Part shown: positions 43,517 to 54,128 of the stretch, piece after piece
Numbering within the stretch: position 1 is the first letter of the stretch
Layout: each line of letters begins with the position of its first letter
DNA from: Botryosphaeria dothidea
Taxonomy: Eukaryota; Ascomycota; Dothideomycetes; Botryosphaeriales; Botryosphaeriaceae
Assembly: GCA_011503125.2 (NCBI GenBank)
Contig: WWBZ02000022.1
Coordinates: 1,240,001-1,304,000 of the forward strand
Length of the DNA stretch: 64,000 nucleotides
Reading direction: 5' to 3'
The notes under the pieces: generated by a model
What the model was told of the DNA's origin: nothing
What the model saw: the letters and a program-made list of their open reading frames with translations, nothing else
Database searches by the model: none
Made by a program: the position numbers and the translations under genes

Positions 43517-43629
43517 AATAAGTAGAAGAAGAGATAGATAAAGTCTATTAGCTAAAAAAGATAAGATAAGCTAGTAGTCTAAAGTATATAGTAGAATCTA
43601 AAAATTAGATAAATCTATAGTAAACTATC

Positions 43630-44455
43630 AAGAAAACATAACCACGCCAAAAAATCGACCCTAAGCTACGGCGCCGGAAGAGGGCCCTAGGGACTCTCCT
43701 AGGCCCAGCGAGACTTAAAACACCACTTAGAGTAGCTGTAGCCGCGTCGTGGTTAATGTAGAGGCCGTAGGAAGGGGCGAATAGCCCCCTCCAGTAACCA
43801 CCTCTACCTAACTATAACGCACCCCTAATAAACCGTAGAGTACCTAGTATAGCGTAGAATACGTTAAAAGAGCCTTAAAGATAGTAGACACCCTCCTCTA
43901 AGCCCTATAAGCATCCACTAGCCTCCCTTTAGTCCTCTCTAGCTAGGTAAAAAATTTTCTTAATATTACTAAGATAATCTTCTAGGATTATATCTCTATA
44001 TACTAGGAGGTAAATACTAAGGAACCCGGCCTTAAGGATATCCTTAAGAAAGTATAGTAAGTCTAGAAGATAGTTAGCCGACTCTAGACTACTCCTACGC
44101 CCGTAGTACCTAGCTAGGCTAATATTATAGCCCGAGCAGTTCTAAAGCCTCCTACCCCCCCGGCCACTACTAAGCTTACTCTATACTTCCTAGATAAGAC
44201 GAATAGATAGAAGGTCGCTAACCTCTCTAATAAGGCTATTATTAAGAAGATTTAGGTAGGAAAAAGCCTAGTATATAAAAAGGTACTAGCTACTAAGAAG
44301 CTCCCTAGTAGGGACGTTAAGCTCTTTATATCTAATACTTAGACTAGAGTAGCCCTTCTCTAGGACTAGAAATAGACTATAGAACTAGGTAGAGAAGTCC
44401 GCCCTAACTAGTAGCTCTACTTAGTACTAGTCTATAACGTCCTCCTTTGTTATTA
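43630..44455 (+). mobile_element. LINE 5' fragment (piece C, ORF1 start)
   Basis: Plus-strand copy of the beginning of ORF1. The context ACATAACCACGCCAAAAAAT corresponds to ACATGACCACACCAAAAAAT in copy B, so the start codon has become ATA. Downstream TAG codons interrupt the gag-like frame. It ends near 44,455 without reaching ORF2. Confidence 0.75.
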
Positions 44456-44809
44456 ATATATAGGTGCGCAGCGGTCTGAAATAAGATGTTTAGTTCTTTC
44501 TACCTACTAATCCGACACGTGGAAGATATATGCGTGGATCACGTGCTACACTAAGCCCATTCGGGAACGCCCGGACTAGCTCGCTTACTCCCCTGTCTAG
44601 GACAGGTAAGTGCCCAATACAGAACAGAGCTGCATTCTTAACATCCTTAAAGATATTAATATTAAGAATCTCTAGGCCGCCTAAACCCTTTAGAATTAGA
44701 ATCTATTCCTATATCTAGGACTACGTATTAGTAAGCTAGCCTAGCTAAAGAGGAAGCTCCTAGAGGGAAAAACTTACTTAGCGATTATTCTTAGTACTAT
44801 AGACCCCGA
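44456..44809. other. Short spacer between LINE pieces
   Basis: Mixed-composition sequence with no gene. A 62-codon frame here has no domain. Confidence 0.4.
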
Positions 44810-47800
44810 GGTAGCTATCCCTTCAGTCCTTGTCCTCGTAGTTATCCGGATCCTGGTGGTCCTAGTAGTCCTCCTGGTTCCTCTTCCTGGTTGTCCTCCT
44901 AGATTAGTTCCCTTACCAGGCTAAATTGCTTAAGCAGCCCTAGGCGTAAGAACTAGTCTATTGCTGCTTTGATTCCCTTCTTCGTTAAGAGGAGGGAATA
45001 GTAGTCCGTAGTCCCTGCCCTTTGGAGTATTTATGCCCTGCCCTGTTGGAAGTGGGGGCAGAAGAGGAGGATGTGCTTTAGGGTTTGTCTATGCTAGCCG
45101 CATGGACAGGCAGGGCTAGGGTGTCCTGGCACCTTGCGCCTAGAGAGGAAGTCCTCTAGTCTAATATACTTAGTACGTAGTAGAGTGGCGAGTGTGCTCT
45201 ATGGCTTAGACAGTTCGCTATGAATTTGTCGAATCTTTGGGTTCCACTGTATGCTTTGGGCTACTAGCTTATCTTGCCTTCCTTAGCTAGTAAACTTTAT
45301 CCATCTCTTCTTCCACTTGTTCCTATATACTATACGTAGTCTTATTCGCTCCGGAAGACTCTAGTAGGTAGGGGGGCAGTAGTTAAGGAGGGCTGTTGCT
45401 CTTTCTCTAAGTAGAGTTCTTCTAGCTGGGCCGGCTGTGCCTCTAGTGCCTAGTGTAGCCCGGGCTATCTCTTTAATGCTCTGGCAAGTGTCCTCTACCA
45501 CCATTGCCACTAGGCTATCCCTAGATCTAATAGTCTAGGCCAGCGCCAGTTCGTCTAGGTAGAGTGAGAGTAGGGAAATCCCCGTCTCGTGCTCTAAAGT
45601 TTGTATGCTAGTTAACTTATATGCCCCTGAGATAGTGCGTAGGCACTGGTTTTGGATCTTCTGCAGTAGCTGGGTGGCTGTCTTTCTCTACCCTGGGGTT
45701 CCCTCTGGGACGTGCTATACCCTATAGCCGTAGGTCATAACTAGTCTCACTACAGCTATATAGATATGGCGGGCTTTAGTAAATAAAGCTCCCTAGGTGG
45801 ATGCTGCGAGTCTAGAGAGAGATATGCACTATTTAATTGCCTTAGCTCCTATTTCCCTAATATAGGGTCCCCATCTAAGCTTGTTGTCTACGTAGACTCC
45901 TAGAATCTTAATTATAGGCTCTAGGCATCTAGTAAATCCAGGGATACGGATCTCTACTACCATATTAAATCTTCTTAGTTTTCTTATAAAATAAATAAGG
46001 TAATACTTATTAGGCGAGAAAGCTAACCCGTGGGTAGCTGCCCAGCGCTCGCAAATTTAATATACGCCCTCTAGTGTCCTATAGTTTTATTCTATAGATC
46101 TACTAAAGGTTAGAATATTAGTATTATCGACGAATCTAAGGAGGAAGGTATTACCCCTGCGTAGCTATATAAGTAGGTTAGAGGCAAAGAATAGGTAGAG
46201 GATCGGAGATAGTAAGGATCCCTAGGGAATCCCGGTTAAGGTCTAGATTAGTGGACTAGTAAAGTCTCCGAAGGATAGCTAAGTAGTACGGTCCTATAGA
46301 AAGGATCGAGTAAATCTTTCTACCCATTCTGGGAGTTTTACTATCCTTATATTATAGAGAAGCCTTCTATAAAATACGTAGTTATATACTCCCGAGATAT
46401 CCAGGCTGAGGACTAAAGCTACCAGCCCTAGATCTTGTGCCTAGACAGTATAGATCTATTCTATAAGTAGGTCGAGAGCTGCTACTGCGGACCTGTTTCT
46501 CCTAGCTCCTATCTATATATTAGGGAGTAGGCCGTATACTTTAGTAGCCTAGGAGATTCTATCTGCTATAATCCTCTTAAGTAGCTTCCCTAGCGTATTA
46601 AGTAGGGTAATCGGCCTAAATAATTTGGCTTTAGTATAGTTATCCCTCTGTGGTTTTCTTAGGACTACGGTAATAGAGCTTTTAAACTGCCTAGGATAGT
46701 ATGCAAGTGCGAGGCATCCCTAGAAGAGCCTAGTGAGTGGTCCGCTTAGTGTCTAAGCGCATTGCTTTAGGAACCTATTAATAATCTTATCTAGGCCTGG
46801 TACCTTATCTAGGGGGAGCTTCTTAATAGTATAGAGGACCTGCTCTTCAGTAAGGTCTTAAGGGATCTCCACTGGCTCTAGGTATATACACCCATCCAGA
46901 TCTAAGAGGTCGGTGGCCCTAGGAGGGGGGAAGAACTGGTTGGTAAGGATTTCTGCCTTGGCCGGATTGTCGTAGCGTAGTTGTCCATCTGCTCCCTAGA
47001 GGGGTGGGAACTAAGGTGGGGCTGGAGGCTCTAGTGCCCTTGTTCTTGCCCACTTTAAGAGCTTCTAGAGTGCAGATGGGTCTGAGGTGATCTCAGCTAC
47101 TATTCTGCGCCATGCTTTTGTTCTATCCCTTCTGATCTGCCTCTTCTTGCTATTAGCAATAGTTTAGTATACCACCTAGTCCTCCTCCCTTCCTATAGCT
47201 ATCCATTTCCTTCTAGCTGCTCTCGCCTAGTGCACTAGGTCCGAATACTCCTTTATCTATTATATAGAGGCCCAGGGCGAGGGTCTCGCCACTGGGATAG
47301 TTTCCTAGATTATTCTTTAGATAACCTCCTAGAGTAGTTCCGTAAAGTAGTCTAGGTCTGCTTTCGTATTAAGAGGGGCTGCTCTAAGGTATTCGAGCTT
47401 TATTTGGAGCACCTAATTAGTTCTATTCTAGTCTGCTTTTTTCCACTGGGGCCTTAGAGGACGTGGTTCTATAGGGATAGGGGAGATATTAAGCATGGTG
47501 AGGATAGGTAGGTGGTCTAAGGAGGATTCGAGCTCCTAACTAACTCTATAGCTAAGAATCCTCTTCTCTAGCCACCGTATAGTAAAGATAAGGTCTAGGG
47601 TACTCTCGCTACTACCCTCTCTCCTAGTAATAGTACCTCTTAGAAGGGCTAGGTTAAGGCTAGCTATCGTAGCTATTTTAATAAGGTCGTCTATAAGAGT
47701 ATAGTGTATAGGGGAGGTAATACCTCCCTAGGTAGAATAGTAAAGGTTAAAGTCCCCTAGTAGGACATACTCCCCTAGTTTTCTAAGGGCTTCTAGGAGA

Positions 47801-49735
47801 AGCGCTAAGGTTTCTAGAGCCGTACTAGTATAGGAGGCTAGTGGGGGGTTATAGCAGTTATGGATGTAGATTATATATGTCCTAGTAATGAGGGATAGTG
47901 TGATAAGATCTGGTGAATAGACTATTGCTTGCTAGGAGTCGGGGCTAATAGCCTTGCTTATAAAGAAGCAGGTTCTTGCTACTCCCTCCTAGGGAAAAAC
48001 TATGTAGTAAGTAGGGTGTCTTGCTATTGTCTTGACCCTCGGGTTCCTCTAAGGTTCCTAGATAGCCAGGATATAGTAGATCTTTAGGTCCACTTCCTTA
48101 AAGAGCGGGAGTATTACCCTATCCTTGCTCTTATAGACGTTATACTATACAATAGAGAGAGAGCCTATGTCTAACATTGACTTCCTTCTATCTCTAGGTC
48201 CGGCTACGAGGGGGCTAGTAGTATAGGCTGTAAGGAGGGAGTTCCCGCGGGCTCCTCTAAGGCGTGTTGTGAGCTATTAAGTCTAGTAAACCTTATTTAG
48301 TTAGGAGGCGGGGGGCGGCTTAAGTCTCTTAGCCTGCCTGGTCCCCTCTTAACCGGCTCCTCCTCCCTAATCCTCTTCCTTAGTCCGACCGTTAGCTAGT
48401 TAGTTTAGGGCTGTGTCTTGGTTATTAGGGGTCCTTCCCGGTGCCTTTCTAGTACTACTAGGCGGGCCTAGGCGGCCTTAGCATGGTAGGCTCTACGTGT
48501 TAGGTAGACGTTGCTCTAGGCTATATGCCTTTAGGAGCAGTTTGCGCACTACGTGCTTTCCTTAGGGCAGTCCCTAGTATTATATACCTTACCGCACTAT
48601 CTATACTTTTCCTCCTTTTTATAGTGGTTGGTAATATAACCGTAGGCCTAGCACTTAAAACACTGGGTTACTATAAAGGCTGCATTATAGTACTACGCTA
48701 TATAGATAGCAAAGTTAATAATAAGCCCCTTATTAATAATCTGGTTGGCAGTTTCGGGGTTTATAGTACTAAGGATAATAGCTAAGTAAGTTTTTCCCTC
48801 TGGGAGCTTTCTCTTTAGCTAGGCCAGCTTGCTAATACGTAGTCCTGGGTGTAGAGATAGGTTCTGCTCCTAGATGGTTTAGATGGCTTAGGGGTCTATA
48901 GTATCGATTCCTTCTCGAGGGACGTTGTGTACTAGCACTAAGTATAGCTGCTGGTTAGGCCTAACTTCTTTTCCCAGTCCTGTAGTCCATTCCTAGTCCT
49001 AGAGAAGGGTTGTTCTAGTTGCTTCATCCGGTATAAAGATCCTAACGTCTCTACTGGGGAGCTTCTTAGCAGCAAGTACTTTCTTACACGCCTAGCTTTT
49101 TCCTACCTGGATCTTTCTAATAATTGCCTCATTTGAGAGCTTAGCTATTTCTTATCTATTTACTATCTCTAGGAAGTAGAGGATAAGTTTAGTAGTAGCT
49201 GGGGGGGTAGGGGGCTTCGGGGCTGCTTAGGCTGCAATTTGTGCCTAGCTACGAGTATTGGGTGTAGGTGTAGAGGTAGCCTGGATACGGTTGACTGTCT
49301 TTTAGACCTATTGGACCTCTTTAAGGATGTCCTTAAGGCCTGGCTCCTTAGTAGCTGCCTTCTAGCAGATAGTAATATAATCCTAGAAGATTATCTTGGT
49401 AATATCGAGAAAATTTTTCACCTGGCTGGAGAGGACTGAAGGGAGGCTAGCGGATGTTTGTAGGGCTTAGAGGAGGGTATCTGCTATTTTTAAGGCTCTC
49501 TTAACGTATTCTACGCTGTACTGGGTGCTCTACGGTTTCTTGGGGGTGTATTAGGGCTGGGTAGGGGTAGTCACTGGGGGAGGCTGTTCGCCTCTTCCTG
49601 TGTCCTCTATATTAACTACTTCGCGACTACAGTTGTCTTGAGTACTGTTTTAGGACTCGCGAAGCCTAGGAGAGTCCCTAGGGCCCTCTCCCGGCGCCGT
49701 AGCTTGGGGTCGATTTTTTGGTGTGGTCATGTTCT
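44810..49735 (-). mobile_element. Near-full LINE copy B (ORF1, endonuclease, reverse transcriptase), RIP-mutated
   Basis: Reading leftwards, ORF1 starts at an ATG at 49730 (MTTPKNRPQATAPGEGPRDS). A zinc-knuckle-like region follows near 48,500-48,700. ORF2 starts near 48,177 with an APE-type endonuclease (MLDIGSLSIV-stop-YNVYKSKDRV, later LAIQEP). The RT core matches copies A and D from about 46,550 to 45,700. The Cys/His module is near 45,100, and the right-hand 3' UTR stops at about 44,810 without the usual tail. CAG-to-TAG and TGG-to-TAG changes are spread over all coding parts, and no long frame survives. It is the most complete copy here, at ~4.9 kb. Confidence 0.85.
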
Positions 49736-49790
49736 CAGAATCCAAATATTTTGAAATGTTATAGTTTATGTCGAAGGTAAATATAGAGGA
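49736..49790. other. Junction sequence between LINE B and LINE F
   Basis: Short AT-rich stretch not matched to other pieces in the window. Confidence 0.35.
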
Positions 49791-50101
49791 CCGATAGTGA
49801 CATACGCTCTATATAGTAGAATATTATAGTATAGCCTTTATAGTAACCTAGTACTTTAAGTACTAGGACTATAGCTATATCTCTACCTACTATAGAAGAG
49901 AGAATAAATATAGCTAGTATATAGAGGTATATAATACCTAAGAGTGCCCTAAGAAAAAAATATAGTATATAAACTACTTATAAAAGTATACGGCCTAGAG
50001 TAACGCCTACCTAGCACGTAGAGCCCGCTAGGTAAAGGCTATTTAGGCCCGCCTAGCGGCTCTAGAGAGGTATAGGGTAGAATACCCTATAGCTAAGATA
50101 T
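49791..50101 (+). mobile_element. LINE fragment F, left part (ORF1 zinc-knuckle region)
   Basis: The sequence is colinear with the reverse complement of copy B around 48,450-48,690 (AGCCTTTATAGTAACC..., GTGCCCTAAG..., CGCCTAGCGG...). It is continued at 52517-52923, after a solo LTR that interrupts it at the GATAT target site. Confidence 0.75.
50097..50101. repeat. Left 5-bp target duplication of solo LTR X1 (GATAT)
   Basis: GATAT precedes the LTR start TGTCATAAACG and is repeated at 52512-52516 right after the LTR end CATTACA. Confidence 0.8.
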
Positions 50102-50109
50102 TGTCATAA

Positions 50110-50125
50110 ACGTGGCTTATGTAGA
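50110..50125. repeat. Left 16-bp target-site duplication of LINE D
   Basis: ACGTGGCTTATGTAGA, repeated exactly at 52151-52166. Confidence 0.9.
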
Positions 50126-52150
50126 TAAATTCATTTTCTTCCCGATATAGCTCCCTTTTGGGTCCATGCGGGGTAGGCTATCTGCGATATTTTACACGAG
50201 GGGAAAAACCCGGTCTTCTAGGTGGAAAACCCCTCCTTTCTTCTTAGGTTAGTTGCCCCTACTTATTCCGTTTTCCCTGCTTACCGGTAGAAGCTGCTAT
50301 AACAGCCCTATATTAGCTAGGTGTTAGCCTTTTAGCTCTCTCTTTCTCCTGTGCCCTGGTGCTGGTCTTCTTGGCCAAGGTGCTGGTCTTCCTGGCCAAG
50401 GTCCTAGTCCTCCTGGCTATAATCCTGGTCCTCCTGGTAGTTCTCCTGGTGGACCTCCTGGGCCTCCTCGTCCATCTCTCTTACCAAACTGAATTGATTT
50501 AGCAGCCCTAGACGTAGAAACTACTTTGTTGCTGCTTGGACCCCTTTCCTTGTTGATAGGAGGGTATGGTAGTCTGTAGTTTCTGCTAGTTGGAGCATCT
50601 GTGCTCTGCCTTCTTGGAATTGGGGATAGAATAGGAGAATGTGCTTTGGTGTTTGCCTGTGCCAACCACATGGGCAGGCTAGGCTAGGGTGGCCTGGTAC
50701 CTTACGCCTAGAGAGAAAGTCTTCAAGGCTAATGTGTTCTATTCGTAGTAGGGTAAGGAGGGTGCTTTGTGGTTTGGTAAGTTCACTGTGGAGCTGCCTG
50801 ATTTTTGGGTTCCAGGATGTGCCTTGGGCTACTGGCTTGTCTCTCCTTTCCTGTCTTGTTTTCTCTGTCCACTTCTTCTTCCACAGCTCTCTGATTGCCA
50901 AACGAAGCCTAGTTCGCTCTGGGAACTTTTGACTTGTAGGGGGGCAGCTGTTGAGAAGGGAGTCTAGTCTCCTCCTTAGTAGTATCCTCCTGGCTGGGCC
51001 AGAAGCTCCCTTAGCATTTAGTGTAGCCCTAGCAATCATCTTAATGTCCCTGCATGTATTCTCAACCACTATGGCTACTGGTCCCTTTTTGCTCCTGATT
51101 GTCTGTGCCAGTGTGAGCTCATCCATGTGGAGTGATAGGGGGGGGATCCCAGCCTCGTGTTCTAGTGTTTGGATAGGTGTTGACTTGTATGCTCCAGAGA
51201 TGACACGTAGGCACTGGCTTTGAATCTTTTCCAGAGGTTTGGCTGCTATCTTTCTCCCTCCTGGGGTTCCTTCTGGGGTATGCCACACCCCACAGCCATA
51301 GGTAAGAACTGGTCTTACTACTGCAGTGTAGATGTGGCGTGCCTTTATAAAGGAGGCTCCCCAGGTAGATGCTGCAAGTCTGGAGAGAGAGGTGCATTGC
51401 TTTGTTGCCTTAGCATTGGTCTCCCTAATATGGGGTCCCCACCTGAGCTTGCTATCTACATGGATGCCAAGGATCTTAACCTGTGGCTCAGGGTTGCCTC
51501 TAAAGCCAGGGATTTGAATCCTAGCCTCCATGTTGAATCTTCGTGGCCTTCTGGTAAAGTGGATAAGGTGGTACTTATCTGGGGAAAATGTAGAGCCATG
51601 GGTGGCTGCCCACTGCTTACAAGTGTTGTTGGCCTCCTCTAGTACTCTACAGTTTTGTTCTGTTGACCTACTAAAGGTAAGGATATTGGTGTCATCTACA
51701 AAGCCTAGGGGGAAGGTACTTCCCCTTTTAAGCTCTATAAGAAGGTTAGAGGCAAAGTAGAGGTAGAGGATTGGTGAGAGTGAGGATCCCTGAGGGATCC
51801 CAGTGGGGGTTGGAATCTGTTGGCTAGTGTAACCACCAAAGGAGAGCTGTGTAGACCTGCCCTGTAGGAAGGAGTGAGTGAATCTTTCCACCCAGCTTGG
51901 TAGCCTTGCTGCTTTCATGTTGTGGAGGAGCCTCTTATGGGATACATGGTCATAGGCTCCTGAGATGTCTAAGCTCAGTACCGAGGCTACAAGGCCTGGG
52001 TCCTGTGCCCAGACGGTGTGTATCTGTTCAGTAAGGAGTTCCAGAGCCGTAGCTGCTGATCTGTTCCTTCTAGCTCCCATCTGGAAGTCTGGGAGCAGGC
52101 TGTGGGTCTCAGTGGCCTGGGAGATTCTGTCCGCCACAATCTTTTCAAGC
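50126..52150 (-). mobile_element. 5'-truncated LINE copy D with intact reverse-transcriptase frame
   Basis: This is the youngest-looking LINE piece. A 543-codon frame (52152-50521) is uninterrupted from EKIVADRISQATETHSLLPD through LSLDISGAYDHVSHKRLLHN, PTGIPQGSSLSPILYLYF, the catalytic FVDDTNI box and RPVLTYGCGVWHTPEGTPG to the Cys/His end CPCGWHRQTPKHILLFYP. The endonuclease and ORF1 are absent (5' truncation), so it is not autonomous. Base composition is near host average, unlike copies A and B. The left end has the 3' UTR and the TAAATTCAT tail of the family. It is inserted in LTR X1 with a perfect 16-bp duplication. Confidence 0.92.
50521..52150 (-). CDS. Reverse transcriptase C-terminal part of LINE D (partial)
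   Basis: This is the open frame inside LINE D. It lacks the N-terminal endonuclease and the first RT blocks because the element is 5'-truncated, so no native start codon exists. The palm motifs SLDISGAYD (motif A) and FVDDTNI (motif C, a variant of F/YADD) are present. RNase H is not evident. The Cys/His end near residue 500 (CPCGWHRQTPKH) is a family trait of fungal LINE ORF2 proteins. It encodes no full functional protein on its own. Confidence 0.8.
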
Positions 52151-52166
52151 ACGTGGCTTATGTAGA
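52151..52166. repeat. Right 16-bp target-site duplication of LINE D
   Basis: Exact copy of 50110-50125. Confidence 0.9.
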
Positions 52167-52511
52167 CTCCTTACTTATTTACCTTCGTTGATTTAAAATC
52201 CGGATCTAGACTTACCTGCTTACAAATCAGGAAGCTAGTATTTTAGTTCGTTCTTTATGTATATAAAGCTCGCCCCTCTGCTTTGTAGTTAGTTCTTCAG
52301 TCTAGCAATAAGTATTCCTCGCGTACAACTTGGTACGCCTTGAATTGGACCTTGCTTGCCTCCCTCGTCCCTCGTCCCTCGTCCCTCGTCTCTCGCACCT
52401 CGTACCCTCGCCCTTTGAACTACACCCTTATACTTCGGCATTGCTTTACCCCTACTGCCTTTACCGGCTTCGTTACCTCGTCTCTCCGCCCCCCAAGGTC
52501 CGTTCATTACA

Positions 52512-52923
52512 GATATAGCCCTAAACTAACTAGTTAACGGTCGGGCTAAGAAAGAGGCCTAGAGAGGAGAAGCCGGCTAAGAGAGAGCTAGGCAGGCTAA
52601 GAGACTTAAGCCGCCTCCCGCCTTCTAACTAAATACGGTTTACCGGACTTAATAGCTTCTAGTATATCTTAGAAGAGAAGCCCGCGGGAACTCTCTCCGC
52701 CTTATAGTCTATACTACCGACTCTCTCGTAGCCTAACTTAGAGATAGAAGAAAGTTAATACTAGATATAGGCGCTTTCTCTATCGTATAGTATAACGTCT
52801 ATAAGAGTAAGGATAGAGTAATACTCCCGCTCTTTAAGGAGGTAGACCTAAAAATCTACTATATTCTAGCTATCTAGGAACCCTAGAGGAATCCGAGGGT
52901 TAAGATAATAGTAAGATACTCTA
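52512..52923 (+). mobile_element. LINE fragment F, right part (ORF1 end and endonuclease start)
   Basis: The first five bases are the GATAT duplication. The rest is colinear with the reverse complement of copy B around 48,430-48,010, covering the end of ORF1 and the start of the endonuclease (TATAACGTCTATAAGAG..., GCTATCTAGGAACCC...). It is strongly RIP-like and is cut on the right by LTR X2 at 52924. Confidence 0.78.
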
Positions 52924-53292
52924 TATTATAAACGTGGCTTATATAGACCCCTTACTTGTTTACCTTCGTTGATTTAAAATCCGGATCTAGACTTACCTAC
53001 TTATAAATTAGGAAGCTAGTATTTTAGTTCGTTCTTTATATATATAAAGCTCGCCCCTCTGCTTTGTAGTTAGTTCTTTAGTCTAGCAATGAGTATTCCT
53101 CGCGTATAACTTAGTACGCCTTAAATTAGACCTTGCTTGCCTCCCTCGTCCCTCGTCCCTCGTCCCTCGTCTCTCGTACCTCGTATCCTCGCCCTTTAAA
53201 CTATACCCTTATACTTCGATATTACTTTACCCCTACTATCTTTACCGGCTTCGTTACCTCGTCTCTCCGCCCTCTAAGATCCGTTTATTATA
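52924..53292. mobile_element. LTR X2, RIP-mutated copy of X1
   Basis: It has the same 369-bp length as X1 and aligns base for base with C-to-T and G-to-A changes. X1 starts TGTCATAAACG, X2 starts TATTATAAACG; X1 ends TTCATTACA, X2 ends TTTATTATA. The bordering 5-mers (CTCTA, TTTAT) do not match, so it is not a simple insertion. It may be one end of a deleted or recombined element. Confidence 0.8.
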
Positions 53293-53383
53293 TTTATTTA
53301 TCTTCTCTACCTAGCTACGACTACTATTCTTCTATACTAATAATATTCTAATAGCGGTAGTAAAACCCTTAGACGCTACGTAC

Positions 53384-53624
53384 TGTGATGGCTTGCATCC
53401 GGTGCACTCGCGGAAATGCAGTGGCATTACTATCTACGAGAAGACTAAGCTAAAGAGAAAAGGAAGCAAGGTTTTAAGCAAGATAGCGCTACTTATATAT
53501 CTCTCTAGGGTTCCTTTTGCTGGTAGCGAGTTGCAGAGTTTTCTTGTTGAGCTTCAGGGTCCTCTCAACCTAAGGTCTCGCCGCAGGATCCATCCAAGGC
53601 ACCCTCAGGGTTCAAACCGTAACA
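53384..53624. mobile_element. Solo LTR Y1 with CGTAC target duplication
   Basis: A 241-bp repeat starts TGTGATGGC and ends CCGTAACA, flanked by CGTAC on both sides (53379-53383 and 53625-53629). It is a second LTR family, fairly unmutated. An 83-codon frame runs through it but is not evidence of a gene. Confidence 0.8.
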
Positions 53625-53629
53625 CGTAC

Positions 53630-53891
53630 TACTCCGATATCTAAGTTTCTTAGATTATTTTATTTCTAAGGCCTAGCATAATAACTAGTAACGAGTCTAG
53701 CTACTATTCTAAACTTTTTAGTAACTTTAGTAGAGAGAAGCTATACTTATATAGAAGCTCTAGCGTACTAAAAAGAGAAATAAGGACGTAGTACTCGTAT
53801 AGAAGCTATCGCGTATAAAGAAAAGAAAAAGAGAACGTAGTACTTATATAGGAGCTATAGCGTATAGAGGAAGGAGATAAGCTTAGTCTAA
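53630..53891. other. AT-rich spacer between LTRs Y1 and Y2
   Basis: It contains short internal near-repeats (TATAGAAGCT..TAGCGTA units, about 53,748-53,875). No gene is seen. Confidence 0.45.
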
Positions 53892-54128
53892 TATAATAGC
53901 TTATATCCGGTATACTCGCGGAAATATAGTAGTATTCTATCTATAAGACTAAGCTAAAGAGAAAAGAAAGTAAGGTTTTAAGTAAGATAGCGCTACTTAT
54001 ATATCTCTCTAGGGTTCCTTTTACTAGTAGCGAATTACAGAGTTTTCTTGTTAAGCTTTAGGGTCCTCTCGACCCAAGGTCTCGCCGCAGGATCCATCCA
54101 AGGCACCCTTAGGGTTCAAACCGTAACA
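53892..54128. mobile_element. LTR Y2, RIP-mutated copy of Y1
   Basis: Colinear with Y1 with mostly C/T and G/A changes (TATAATAGC versus TGTGATGGC at the start) and the same CCGTAACA end. Flanking 5-mers do not match clearly. It marks the right end of the island. Confidence 0.75.

Larger units (their letters stand above)
50102..52511. mobile_element. Solo LTR X1, split by LINE D
   Basis: The LTR is 50102-50125 plus 52167-52511, 369 bp when LINE D and its duplicated target are removed. It starts TGT and ends ACA and has 5-bp GATAT duplications, as expected of an LTR retrotransposon. A C/T-rich part holds four tandem TCCCTCG-type units near 52,365-52,392. The second copy X2 (52924-53292) has exactly the same length. 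There is no internal retrotransposon body between them, only LINE F, so X1 is a solo LTR left by recombination. Confidence 0.82.

Noticed and set aside
48525..49439. Short open frames on the plus strand inside LINE B
   Set aside because: They are antisense to the LINE ORF1 region and survive only by chance.
53600..53625. GGTTCAAACC resembling a tRNA B-box, also at 54,113
   Set aside because: It is part of the repeated LTR Y end. No acceptor stem, anticodon arm or A-box can be folded around it.
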